Source of the DNA: Enorma phocaeensis
GTDB lineage: Bacteria > Actinomycetota > Coriobacteriia > Coriobacteriales > Coriobacteriaceae
DNA: 64,000 nt
Direction: 5' to 3'
NCBI RefSeq assembly: GCF_900186505.1
Contig: NZ_LT891969.1
Location: 372,001 to 436,000, forward strand
In this document: positions 26,925 to 35,189 of the stretch, in pieces
Position numbering within the stretch: the stretch's first letter is position 1
Layout: every line of letters begins with the position of its first letter
Translations under genes and position numbers: made by a program
Notes under the pieces: model-generated
Databases searched by the model: none
Seen by the model: only the letters and a program-made list of their open reading frames with translations
Told to the model about the DNA's origin: nothing

Positions 26925-28244
26925 GTGGCGTACCAAGACGGCAAGAAACCTCGGCATACGGCAGGATCGCGTTCTAGCGGTTCGTCTCAGCGTCCCGCCG
27001 GTAAACGGTTCTCACAGAATGGATCATCGAGCCGTCCGCAAGCATATACGCCTTCGTCGTACGGTGCGGGCTCCTCGCGCGCGGCCTCCCATCGCGCTCG
27101 TACCTCCGGGGCCTCGCATGCGCGGCCCGGGGCGCATGGCGGTGTGCACCGCGCGGGAGTCCAAGCGGCATATACCCGTAAGGGTGCGCAGCAGCATGCC
27201 AAGCAGCCCGTCGTTCCCCTCATCATCGCCATCATCGTGGTTCTCGCGGTGTTCGCTGGCATCGTCTTCGTGGGGGTTCCCGCTATCCAAGGATTGTTCC
27301 AGGGGGAGCATGAGCCTGCGGTCGAGGCGGGTATCGAGGTGCAGATCAACATCCCCGAGGGCGCCTCGGGCGATCAGATCGCCTCCATTCTCTCGCAGAA
27401 TCACATCATCGAGGACCCGCAGAATTATTATGCGGCGGTGCGTGAGCTTCAGGCGGATACCCAGCTCAAACCCGGTGACTACATCTTGACAACGGGGATG
27501 GACCCGCTCGATGTCGTGCGTCAGCTCATTGCCGGCCCCAATGTCGATACGATAAACCTGACCATCCAAGAAGGCCTCACCGTCGACCAGACCGCTGCCC
27601 GCGTGGAAGAGACGCTTGGCATTCCCGCCTCTGATTTCCTGGCTCAGGCAAAGGCATCGAACTACGTTGCCGACTACCCGTTCCTCGAGGGCGCGTACAA
27701 CGACTCGCTCGAGGGCTTCCTGTACCCCAAGACCTATAGCTTCACGGACGAGCCCACTGCTGATGAGGTCATTCGGGCCATGCTCGACCAGTTCGAGATC
27801 GAAACGGAGGGTCTCAACCTCACCGATGGGGCCAACGGTCTCACCTTGCAGCAGCTCGTGTCGCTCGCCTCGCTCGTCGAGCGCGAGACCGCCGTGGCAG
27901 ATGAGCGCCCGCAGGTTGCGAGCGTCATCTACAACCGTCTCGATGCTAACATGCCGCTCCAGATCGACGCCGCGATCGTATATGCGCGTGGTGGAGGTTC
28001 GGGTACGGTGACCTATGACGACCTCGAGATCGACTCCCCGTATAACATCTATCAAAACACTGGCCTCACCCCCGGGCCCATCTGCTCGCCGAGCGTCTCC
28101 TCAATCGAAGCAGCTGTGTCCCCTGCCGATACCAACTACCTCTACTACGTCCTCTCTCCTGATAATGATGGTACGCATCGTTTCAGCGAGACCTATGATG
28201 AGTTTTTGGCCAACCGCGAAGAGTATGTGGAATCGCGCTCATGA
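26925..28244 (+). CDS. mltG: Endolytic murein transglycosylase MltG
   Basis: 439 residues. A long cytoplasmic Ser/Arg/Gly-rich N-terminus (about 1-92) precedes one membrane helix (about 94-117, VVPLIIAIIVVLAVFAGIVFVG). A LysM-like subdomain and the YceG catalytic domain follow, with the active-site glutamate in LASLVERETAV, and the conserved NRLDANMPLQIDA and SPYNIYQNTGLTPGPICSPS. The enzyme cuts nascent glycan strands and is thought to set their length. It starts at GTG 26925 after GAAAGGGG. The disordered basic head is usual in actinobacterial MltG. Confidence 0.95.
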   Translation: MAYQDGKKPRHTAGSRSSGSSQRPAGKRFSQNGSSSRPQAYTPSSYGAGSSRAASHRARTSGASHARPGAHGGVHRAGVQAAYTRKGAQQHAKQPVVPLIIAIIVVLAVFAGIVFVGVPAIQGLFQGEHEPAVEAGIEVQINIPEGASGDQIASILSQNHIIEDPQNYYAAVRELQADTQLKPGDYILTTGMDPLDVVRQLIAGPNVDTINLTIQEGLTVDQTAARVEETLGIPASDFLAQAKASNYVADYPFLEGAYNDSLEGFLYPKTYSFTDEPTADEVIRAMLDQFEIETEGLNLTDGANGLTLQQLVSLASLVERETAVADERPQVASVIYNRLDANMPLQIDAAIVYARGGGSGTVTYDDLEIDSPYNIYQNTGLTPGPICSPSVSSIEAAVSPADTNYLYYVLSPDNDGTHRFSETYDEFLANREEYVESRS

Positions 28245-28738
28245 GCATCTTCTCCCCGAAACGCTATGTCGCCGCGGTGGACCGTATCGACCTCGATGAG
28301 CTCTACGCTCAAGGCAAGCGCGCCATTCTGCTCGATCGCGACAACACGCTCGTGCCCCGCGATCGCGCCACCGCGCCAGATGAGGTCGCAGCATGGCTCG
28401 ACCATGCGCGCGACCTTGGCATGCAGCTGTGCATGGTTTCCAACAACTGGCACCATGACCAGGTCATGCGCTCAGCTCGAGAGCTCGGGATGGAAGCGAT
28501 AGGCTTTGCCCTGAAGCCCTTGCCGTTCGCGCTTCTCAAGGCCATCCGGCAACTCGGCGTGGCAAAAGGGGAAACCGTTATGGTGGGCGATCAGCTGTAT
28601 ACCGATGTTTGGTCCGGTACCCTTGCAGGCATCGATACCATCCTCGTGAAGCCTCAGACGACGGTCGATCTATGGTACACGCAGATCTTTCGTATCTTCG
28701 AGCGGCGCGCCCTGCGTGATCTTGCCTGCGAGGATTAA
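28241..28738 (+). CDS. YqeG family HAD-type phosphatase
   Basis: 165 residues. HAD motif I is ILLDRDNTLVPRD, motif II MVSNNW, a lysine lies in ALKPLPFALLKA, and motif IV is VMVGDQLYTDVWSG. YqeG proteins resemble phosphatidylglycerophosphate phosphatases of mitochondria and plants, but the bacterial role is not settled. The ATG overlaps the mltG stop by 4 bp, and the shikimate kinase follows 3 bp later. Confidence 0.9.
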   Translation: MSIFSPKRYVAAVDRIDLDELYAQGKRAILLDRDNTLVPRDRATAPDEVAAWLDHARDLGMQLCMVSNNWHHDQVMRSARELGMEAIGFALKPLPFALLKAIRQLGVAKGETVMVGDQLYTDVWSGTLAGIDTILVKPQTTVDLWYTQIFRIFERRALRDLACED

Positions 28739-28741
28739 GCT

Positions 28742-29287
28742 GTGGGGACGCTCGCGGATGGCACCGGTAAACGTGGATGCGACCATATCTTCTTCATCGG
28801 CTTCCTGGGTGCCGGTAAATCGACGCTCGCTCGAAACCTCGGCCGTATGTTCAACCGCCGCTATGTCGACACCGATCGCTTGGTAGAGCGTCGCGCCGGA
28901 GCGTCTATCAAAGGCATCTTCCGTCGTGAGGGCGAGGAGCGCTTCCGCGAGCTGGAGACAGCGGCCCTCTCCTCGTTGGCCTCCGAGCGCAGTTTGCTGG
29001 TCTCTTGCGGCGGCGGCATCGTAGAGACAGCAAGCAACATCGAGCTCATGCGGCAAATGGGCTACTGCGTCTTTCTCGATGGCGACTTCGAGGACTCCAT
29101 GAGGCAGATTCGCTCGCTCGCCGCCCGTCCCGATTTCAAGTCGATCGAGCACGCCAAGCGCCTGTATGAGCATCGTCGCCCCCTGTACCTCGAAGCTGCG
29201 GATTTCCTGGTCGATATCAGGGGAAGGTCCTTCAAGGAAGTTTCCTATATCTGTGCGGACATGTTATTGGAGCGTGGTCTTCTATGA
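28742..29287 (+). CDS. aroK: Shikimate kinase (stand-alone copy)
   Basis: 181 residues. Walker A is FIGFLGAGKST, the substrate and magnesium site YVDTDRLVE, the shikimate-binding region FREGEERFRELE-like (residues about 58-70), SCGGGIV follows, and the lid and adenine-region arginines fall around residues 120-145. All motifs needed for phosphorylating shikimate are visible. A second shikimate kinase domain exists, fused to AroE, at 37382-38680. It starts at GTG 28742 and overlaps the following AroB-like gene by 4 bp. This is the actinobacterial aroK-aroB-pepQ-efp position. Confidence 0.9.
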   Translation: MGTLADGTGKRGCDHIFFIGFLGAGKSTLARNLGRMFNRRYVDTDRLVERRAGASIKGIFRREGEERFRELETAALSSLASERSLLVSCGGGIVETASNIELMRQMGYCVFLDGDFEDSMRQIRSLAARPDFKSIEHAKRLYEHRRPLYLEAADFLVDIRGRSFKEVSYICADMLLERGLL

Positions 29288-30387
29288 CGATCAAACGTCA
29301 GCTGCTAACCATCAACCAGCGTTCGGTGGATGTTCGTATTGGCGAAGGCGCTCTAGAGGAGCTTTCGAGCTTTGCCGGCGGCATCGTGGGCAAGCCTAAG
29401 CGGGCGTTTCTCCTTGCAGGCGCCGACATCGACCAATCGGTTCTTTCGAACGTCGAGCGCGGCCTTGTCGACGCCGGGTTCGGAATCGAGCTCCAGGTGC
29501 TGCCCGCTGATGGGAATCCGCGTTCCTTTGCAGCTGCCACGAGCTTGTTCGAGCGGTTCGGTCGAGCGGGCATGACCGAAGACGACCTGGTGCTTGCGGT
29601 TGGTGATGTCCCGTTGTGCTCACTTGCCGCCTTCGTCGCTAAGCTCTGGTGCGGCGGCATGGCTTGCGCGCTCGTGCCCACGGGCCTCGACGGCATGACA
29701 ATGCTGGCGACGGAGATGTCTCCTTTGGGTGAGGGGGAGGCCTTCGGTATGGTCTCGCTCCTTCCGCAACCTTCGATGGTCATCTGCGACCTGTCGTTTC
29801 TTCCGGCTATGGACCAAGACGCTCGGCTTGGCGGTTACGTCCGCATGGTTGGCGCCGCGCTCTCGGACGGGAAGCGTTTCTGGGACTCGCTTACGCAGCG
29901 CGCGGGCGATCTTGTCTCCCATGATGCCGATGCGCTCACTGATCTGCTTGTGTCGACGATGATCGCCCGACGCAACATCGTTAAGGCGGTCAACCCGGCT
30001 GCCCGGCGCGCCCTGTCGTATGGTACGGTGACCGCTCGTGCCCTTAAGGCTTGCCTAGGCGACGAGGTGCCCGGTTACGCCCTTCTGGCGGAGGGCATGG
30101 CGTTTGAGGCGAGGTTGGCGGTGGAGGCATGCAACCTTGATGCCCAGGTCGTCTTCGACCAGGACGACCTGCTCTTCGATCTTGGGATCGACGAGCTTCC
30201 CTGCAAGCTCGATGCTAAGGACCTCGTTGACGCAATCAGGGCGGAGCAGCTCCGCCATTCCAATAGAACCATGCTCGCCCTTCCGCGCTCGATAGGTTCC
30301 ATCCGTTTTGCTGCCGTAGATGACGAGCTGCTATTGCGCCATGCGGAGGCATACACCGCCTCGCGTGCCGAGCTGGTTGAGGACTAG
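29284..30387 (+). CDS. 3-dehydroquinate synthase-like protein lacking catalytic residues (probable pseudoenzyme)
   Basis: 367 residues, aligned by eye with the true AroB at 42303-43445. The fold markers remain (VDVRIGEGALEEL, AFLLAGADID, ALVPTGLDGMTML), but the active site is gone. The NAD-binding GGGVTGD has become AVGDVPLC. The metal-binding glutamate and lysine of GEVIKHG are replaced (VRMVGAA). The metal histidine in NFGHSAGHAIE is lost (SYGTVTARALK), as is that in LGHGSCVAQGM (VPGYALLAEGM). The frame is full length and undamaged, so the protein is probably still made, but it should not make dehydroquinate. It overlaps aroK by 4 bp and sits at the ancestral aroB position. A regulatory or structural role is only a guess. 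Confidence 0.8.
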   Translation: MTIKRQLLTINQRSVDVRIGEGALEELSSFAGGIVGKPKRAFLLAGADIDQSVLSNVERGLVDAGFGIELQVLPADGNPRSFAAATSLFERFGRAGMTEDDLVLAVGDVPLCSLAAFVAKLWCGGMACALVPTGLDGMTMLATEMSPLGEGEAFGMVSLLPQPSMVICDLSFLPAMDQDARLGGYVRMVGAALSDGKRFWDSLTQRAGDLVSHDADALTDLLVSTMIARRNIVKAVNPAARRALSYGTVTARALKACLGDEVPGYALLAEGMAFEARLAVEACNLDAQVVFDQDDLLFDLGIDELPCKLDAKDLVDAIRAEQLRHSNRTMLALPRSIGSIRFAAVDDELLLRHAEAYTASRAELVED

Positions 30388-30445
30388 GTGTCTCGCAACG
30401 CGTCGGAGCGTTGCAGGTGTTTGGGAAGCTTTGGGAGGATATGCA

Positions 30446-31579
30446 ATGGTTGATGAGCTGATCGGTCCCGCTGGGCGCATCGAGCGCGTGCGCAAGCTCA
30501 TGGGGGAGCGCAACTACGATGCCGTGGTGATCAGAGACGAAGCGAACCTTCGCTGGCTCACGGGAGCCGAGGGGGTTTTCGATTTTACCGGGGAGCTTCC
30601 GCATGCGGCGTTCATCACTGCGGACGACGCGCTGCTCCACACCGATTCACGCTACTATAACGCCTTCATCGAGCATCTGCCCCAAAACAGCCCCTGGCTG
30701 GTCGACCAAGAGGTCGTTGCCATCCCTCGCTGGGTTGCCGATCGCGCCTGCCGTTTCCATGCACGCGTCGTCGCACTCGAGGATACCTGCGATCTCGCTT
30801 TCTACCAGGGTCTTATTCGCGCGTTCGAGGATTGCTCCATTGTTTGCAGCGTCCCGCTCATGCATGGCGACCTTCGTCTCATGCGCGCATCGAAGGATGC
30901 CCAGGAGCTTGAGCTCATCAGGCGCGCCCAGGCTATCACCGACGAGGCATTCACGCATATGCTCGGTTTCATCCGGCCCGGCCTTACGGAGAAGGAGCTC
31001 AAGCTCGAGCTCGAGACCTATATGCTCTCCCATGGGGCAGATGGTCTTGCATTCTCCACGATCGTCGCCACGGGTCCCAATACCGCCAACCCCCACGCCA
31101 TCTCGGGTGATCGTATGGTCGAGAAGGGAGACTTCGTCCTCATGGACTATGGCGCCCGCTACCGCGACTACTGCTCCGATATGACGAGGACCGTCGTTGT
31201 GGGCGAGCCTTCCAAAGATCAGCTTTTCCTCTACGATTTGGTACGACGCACGCACGAGGAGTGCGTGAGCGCGATTCACGCCGGAGTCGATGGCAAGGAG
31301 GTCCACGAGCTTTCTTGCAAGATCATCGGAGATGCAGGATACGGGGCGTATTACGGGCATGGTCTCGGCCATGGAGTAGGAATCGATATCCATGAGCTCC
31401 CCACCTTCAGCAGGAAGTCGAACACGGTTGGCGAGGGCGCCGTCATTACGGTCGAGCCAGGGGTGTATCTACCTGGTGTGGGCGGCGTGCGCCTGGAGGA
31501 TTTCGGCGTCGTGACCCAGCAGGGTTTCGAGCCCTTCACGCAGAGCCCGCACGAGCTTCAGGTTATCGACTGCTCGTAA
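30446..31579 (+). CDS. Aminopeptidase P family metallopeptidase (PepP/PepQ-like)
   Basis: 377 residues with the creatinase-type N-domain and pita-bread C-domain. Metal ligands are MDYGARY (D), YCSDMTRTV (D), YGHGLGHGVG (H), ITVEPGVYL (E) and VRLEDFGVV (E). Such enzymes split Xaa-Pro bonds in peptides or dipeptides. GGGAGG (30433-30438) stands 7 nt before the ATG at 30446; the longer frame upstream is not coding. It lies 58 bp after the AroB-like gene and before efp. Both deal with proline-rich sequences, and the order pepQ-efp is conserved in actinobacteria. Confidence 0.92.
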   Translation: MVDELIGPAGRIERVRKLMGERNYDAVVIRDEANLRWLTGAEGVFDFTGELPHAAFITADDALLHTDSRYYNAFIEHLPQNSPWLVDQEVVAIPRWVADRACRFHARVVALEDTCDLAFYQGLIRAFEDCSIVCSVPLMHGDLRLMRASKDAQELELIRRAQAITDEAFTHMLGFIRPGLTEKELKLELETYMLSHGADGLAFSTIVATGPNTANPHAISGDRMVEKGDFVLMDYGARYRDYCSDMTRTVVVGEPSKDQLFLYDLVRRTHEECVSAIHAGVDGKEVHELSCKIIGDAGYGAYYGHGLGHGVGIDIHELPTFSRKSNTVGEGAVITVEPGVYLPGVGGVRLEDFGVVTQQGFEPFTQSPHELQVIDCS

Positions 31580-31710
31580 TGCCCTGCCTCTGGCTCCGCA
31601 GCGGGGTCGCTGGATCGTCCCATGGGGGTGCGGTCGGGTTGGGAATCCTTACCATACGGGCTCTCGCCATGTATATTTCGCAGCGTATCGCGGGGGCGCA
31701 CGTGAAAGAG

Positions 31711-31716
31711 TATAAT
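31711..31716 (+). promoter_or_regulatory. -10 box of the efp promoter
   Basis: A perfect TATAAT at 31711-31716, 63 bp before the efp start. No convincing -35 hexamer at 16-18 nt. Transcription would begin near 31722. Confidence 0.5.
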
Positions 31717-31779
31717 TTGAGCGTTCATGCAACGACGCTCTGCGGCTATCCGGCCGCGACGGATTCGGAAAGGTAGCAT

Positions 31780-32343
31780 ATGGCAACCATCACCACCGCT
31801 GATTTCAAGAACGGTATCGGCCTGCGCATCAAGGACAAGGTCGTGACCATCGTCGAGTTTCAGCATGTCAAGCCTGGCAAGGGCGGTGCATTCGTGCGCT
31901 ACAAGACCAAGGACATCAAGAGCGGCCGCGTGGTCGAGAACACCTGCAACGCCGGCACCAAGTTCGAGAGCGTTATGCTGAGCACTCGCGAGATGCAGTA
32001 CCTCTACCACGATGGCACCGACTACATCTTCATGGACAACGAGACCTATGAGCAGGTGCCCGTTTCCGAGGACTTCATCGGCGACAACGCCAAGTGGCTC
32101 AAGGAGAACGACGTCTGCCAGCTCCTCTATGCTGACGACGAGCTCATGGGCGTGAATCCGCCGATGTTCATCGAGGTGCAGATCACGCAAACTGACCCCG
32201 GTTTCAAGGGCGATACCGTTCAGGGCTCCACCAAGCCGGCTACGATCGAGACCGGTGCTGTGGTTCAGGTTCCCATGTACCTTAACGAGGGTGAGACCAT
32301 CAAGATCGATACCCGCGACGGCAAGTTCGTTTCCCGCGTCTAG
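31780..32343 (+). CDS. efp: Elongation factor P
   Basis: 187 residues. Three beta-barrel domains: a KOW-like first domain with the loop HVKPGKGGAFV, whose lysine near residue 34 is the usual modification site, and two OB-type domains ending GDTVQGSTKPATIETGA and IKIDTRDGKFVSRV. EF-P relieves ribosome stalling at polyproline. The start has GGAAAGGTAG upstream. It heads a likely operon efp-asp23-nusB-xseB-tlyA-nadK-recN, with gaps of a few to 20 bp. Confidence 0.97.
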   Translation: MATITTADFKNGIGLRIKDKVVTIVEFQHVKPGKGGAFVRYKTKDIKSGRVVENTCNAGTKFESVMLSTREMQYLYHDGTDYIFMDNETYEQVPVSEDFIGDNAKWLKENDVCQLLYADDELMGVNPPMFIEVQITQTDPGFKGDTVQGSTKPATIETGAVVQVPMYLNEGETIKIDTRDGKFVSRV

Positions 32344-32361
32344 CTCCCCTAGAGGGAAGAA

Positions 32362-32733
32362 ATGAGGGACCTCATGTCTCAGGAGATCTACATTTCCGGT
32401 ATGGGCATCGCGCCCGAGGTGCTTGCCACCGTGGTCACCCGCTCCGTTGAGGAGATCGAGGGCGTCGCATCGGTTGGCGTGAAGGACCTCGCTGCCAACC
32501 TGGTTTCGATGTTCTCCACTCGCAGTGCCTCCTCTGCTCCCGCCGTCGAGGCGACCGTCGAAGATGACAAGCTTGCCATCACGGTCCATCTCGTCGTCTT
32601 CTTCGGCTATCCTTTCAAGAACCTTGCCGAGATCGTGCGCGCGGCTGTCGTTCACGGCATCGATGCGCAGGTCGGCGTCGAGGTCTCGCGCGTCGACGTG
32701 TGCATCGACGGCCTCGTGTTCCCCAAGGAGTAG
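32362..32733 (+). CDS. Asp23/Gls24 family envelope-stress protein
   Basis: 123 residues. EIYISGMGIAPEVLATVVTRSVEEIEGVASVG is the family's opening (YISGMGIAPEVL), and the end VGVEVSRVDVCIDGLVF matches the conserved IAVNI..VNV..VH-type strand. Asp23 proteins are abundant membrane-associated proteins linked to alkaline and envelope stress in Gram-positive bacteria, with little known biochemistry. Two starts fit, 32362 and 32374 (MSQEIYIS), each with a GAGGGA site. It is commonly next to efp and nusB in Gram-positive genomes. Confidence 0.88.
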   Translation: MRDLMSQEIYISGMGIAPEVLATVVTRSVEEIEGVASVGVKDLAANLVSMFSTRSASSAPAVEATVEDDKLAITVHLVVFFGYPFKNLAEIVRAAVVHGIDAQVGVEVSRVDVCIDGLVFPKE

Positions 32734-32736
32734 CAC

Positions 32737-33249
32737 GTGAGCCGTAAAGTCGAACGAGGCCGCACGCTCGCGCGCAGCCAGGCACTGCAGCTCCTGTTCC
32801 AGGCGGAGATCACTCGCAGGACCGTCGAGGAGGTTCTCGCAGGGGACTACCTCATCTCGAAGGGCCCGCTTGATCCCTATGCTGTCGAGATCGCTCGCGG
32901 ATGCGCGGATCATCTCTCCACGATCGACAGCGCGCTTCAGCGCGCCTCCGAGAATTGGTCGCTTTCTCGTATGCCTGGAGCCGATCGCAACTTACTGCGC
33001 GTTGCTGTCTACGAGCTTCGCTATGCGCCGGATCGGCTTGATGACGCCGTCGTCATCAACGAGGCGGTCGAACTTGCCAAGGCGTACGGTACCGACGAGT
33101 CTGCGAGCTTCGTGAACGGCGTGCTTGGTCGCGTCGTACGCGAGGGTGACCGCTTCTTCCCGTCAGATTCGTCTTCCGAAGAAGCTGAGGCGTCTTCCAT
33201 TGAGGTCGCTCCATCCATTGCGGACCCCTCTTCTGAGGAGGAGCGGTAA
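32737..33249 (+). CDS. nusB: Transcription antitermination factor NusB
   Basis: 170 residues. The all-helical NusB domain begins RTLARSQALQLLFQAEIT and ends AVVINEAVELAKAYGTDESASFVNGVLGRV, both family signatures. A Ser/Glu-rich tail of about 30 residues is added. NusB with NusE (S10) binds boxA in rRNA leaders and promotes antitermination. GTG start at 32737, 3 bp after the previous stop. Confidence 0.95.
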   Translation: MSRKVERGRTLARSQALQLLFQAEITRRTVEEVLAGDYLISKGPLDPYAVEIARGCADHLSTIDSALQRASENWSLSRMPGADRNLLRVAVYELRYAPDRLDDAVVINEAVELAKAYGTDESASFVNGVLGRVVREGDRFFPSDSSSEEAEASSIEVAPSIADPSSEEER

Positions 33250-33251
33250 CT

Positions 33252-33512
33252 ATGGCGGATACCGCGCTCAACAGCTTCGCAGACATCACCGAGCGCCTTG
33301 ACGAGATCGTTGCTTCGGTGCGCTCCAAGGATACCTCCTTAGAGCGGAGCCTCGATCTTTTGGATGAGGGCATCGCGCTTGGGTCGCGGGCTGTCGAGCT
33401 TGTGGACAGCTTCGACCTGAGTCCCGAGGAAGCCGAACAGCTCGCTGACGCCGTTGAAGCGGATGCTGCAGGCGAACCAGAGGCTGCGCCTCACGAAAAC
33501 GACGCTGAATAG
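33252..33512 (+). CDS. xseB: Exodeoxyribonuclease VII small subunit
   Basis: 86 residues. The motif FADITERLDEIVASVRSKDTSLERSLDLLDEGIAL (quoted region about 9-43; core LERSLDLLDEG) is the two-helix XseB signature, followed by an acidic tail. XseB binds the large subunit XseA to form the single-strand exonuclease VII. XseA is not next door, although it is the usual partner, so it must be elsewhere in the genome or absent. It lies 2 bp after nusB. Confidence 0.9.
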   Translation: MADTALNSFADITERLDEIVASVRSKDTSLERSLDLLDEGIALGSRAVELVDSFDLSPEEAEQLADAVEADAAGEPEAAPHENDAE

Positions 33513-33525
33513 ACAGAGGCGGTTT

Positions 33526-34332
33526 ATGAAGCGAGTCCGCCTTGATGATGAAATGATTGCCCAGGGCATCTGCGCTGATCGCGCGGATGCCCTGCGTATC
33601 TTGATGGCAGGTGACGTCTCCTCGCGCGGCGAGCGCTTGACCTCCCCAGGCCTGAAGGTCGATCCGGGTATCGAGCTCCATGTGAAGGGGCACCTGCCAT
33701 TCGTGGGGCGCGGGGGCCTCAAGCTCGCCGGAGCGCTCGATGCCTTCCGCTTCGACCCATCCGGCCTAGCATGCCTGGACATCGGATGCTCCACAGGGGG
33801 CTTCACCGACTGCCTGCTCAAGCGAGGAGCCTCGAGCGTCGTCTCGGTTGATGTCGGGCGTGCCCAGTTCGCCTGGTCGCTCAGGAACGATCCGCGCGTG
33901 ACCCTGCTTGAGAGGACCAATGTCTGCGATGTGCCGGAGCTCGGCTATCGAGGCGCTTTCGAACTCGCTGTCTGCGATGTCTCCTTCACGGGGATCGCGC
34001 ATATCATCGAGGCGGTTCAAGAGCTGCTGGCCCCCGGCGGGGTCTTCCTCACGCTCGTTAAACCGCAGTTCGAGGCGGCACCTGAAGAGGTCGGTGATGG
34101 CGGCGTGGTACGTGACCTCGCCGTTCGCCGAGCGGTGCTCGAACGCGTGATCGGAGTCCTCGGTGATCACGGTCTTGCTCCTTTTGGCTTGTGTGCTTCG
34201 CCGATTTCTGGAGCTAAGGGCAATGTGGAGTTCTTCGCCATCGCCCGTATGGGTAAGCTAGAGGATGGCCGGCTTCCAGCCGAGGCGGCGCGGATGGTGC
34301 TCACCCAAGTCGAAGGAGTTGTGGGTTCATGA
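33526..34332 (+). CDS. tlyA: TlyA family rRNA methyltransferase (2'-O-methyltransferase, hemolysin-like)
   Basis: 268 residues. An S4 RNA-binding domain (about 1-62; RVRLDDEMIAQG) precedes GRGGLKLAGALDAF and a Rossmann methyltransferase domain with the SAM motif CLDIGCSTGGFTDCLLKRGA. VCDVSFTGI and LVKPQFEA supply the catalytic Asp/Lys region. In mycobacteria TlyA methylates 16S C1409 and 23S C1920 and controls capreomycin sensitivity. The ATG at 33526 is the family start. The order tlyA-nadK-recN is that of actinobacteria. Confidence 0.93.
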   Translation: MKRVRLDDEMIAQGICADRADALRILMAGDVSSRGERLTSPGLKVDPGIELHVKGHLPFVGRGGLKLAGALDAFRFDPSGLACLDIGCSTGGFTDCLLKRGASSVVSVDVGRAQFAWSLRNDPRVTLLERTNVCDVPELGYRGAFELAVCDVSFTGIAHIIEAVQELLAPGGVFLTLVKPQFEAAPEEVGDGGVVRDLAVRRAVLERVIGVLGDHGLAPFGLCASPISGAKGNVEFFAIARMGKLEDGRLPAEAARMVLTQVEGVVGS

Positions 34333-35189
34333 AGGTCTTCCTCGTTCCCAACTACTACAAGAACGAGGCTGTCGACAGCGGTCTTCGTCTTGAGCTCTGG
34401 TTGAACCGCCAGGGTGCCGAGGTCGTCTGGGCGCAGGACCAGCGCTCCAAAATCGTCGCCCAACCGGATATCGAAGGGTGCGATCTGGTGATCTCGCTCG
34501 GTGGCGACGGGACGCTGCTGCGTGCCGCGCGCATCGTCGGCTATCGGGAGATTCCCATCCTTGGCCTGTCGTATGGCCATGTCGGCTTCCTTACGGCAGC
34601 AAGTCCCAGCGAGCGCGACGTCATCAGCGTCGTGAGCGACGCGCTTGCGGGCGAGCTTCACGTCAGCCGCCGGGCGACGCTTGATGTCGACGTTGTCGGC
34701 GAGGCTGGAGAAGAGGCTCCGAGCACCGTCAACACGTTCGCTCTCAACGATCTCGCCTTGACGCGTGGGCCGCTCTCAGACATGGTCGAATTCGATATCA
34801 CCGTTTCCGGTCATCACATCGACCGGTTGCGCGGCGACGGCGTGGTGGTCTCGACTGCGACCGGTTCCACCGGCTATGCGCTCTCTGCCGGAGGGCCTAT
34901 CGTGAGCCCAGATTATTCGGGCATGGTCTGCGTGCCCATAGCGCCGCATACCATCCAGGCGCGCGCTTTTCTGACCTCACCCTCGGATGTCGTCGAGATC
35001 GCCATGTCGCATGAGCGCCCGTCGGTTCCCGCAATAGCGGTCGACGGTCAGTTCATCACCAGTGAAGCAACCGTCGACCGAGTTGTGGTTCGTCGCGGCC
35101 CTGGAGATATCCTGCTGCTCGATTACGGTCCCGAGAGCTTCTACAACTCGGTATCGCGCGTGTTCTACGGAGTGCATCATGGTCGATGA
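34329..35189 (+). CDS. nadK: NAD kinase
   Basis: 286 residues. It phosphorylates NAD+ to NADP+. The diagnostic SLGGDGTLLRAAR lies near residue 57, NDLALTRG near 137 and the C-domain block TATGSTGYALSAGGPI near 178. It overlaps tlyA by 4 bp and recN by 11 bp. Confidence 0.95.
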   Translation: MKVFLVPNYYKNEAVDSGLRLELWLNRQGAEVVWAQDQRSKIVAQPDIEGCDLVISLGGDGTLLRAARIVGYREIPILGLSYGHVGFLTAASPSERDVISVVSDALAGELHVSRRATLDVDVVGEAGEEAPSTVNTFALNDLALTRGPLSDMVEFDITVSGHHIDRLRGDGVVVSTATGSTGYALSAGGPIVSPDYSGMVCVPIAPHTIQARAFLTSPSDVVEIAMSHERPSVPAIAVDGQFITSEATVDRVVVRRGPGDILLLDYGPESFYNSVSRVFYGVHHGR

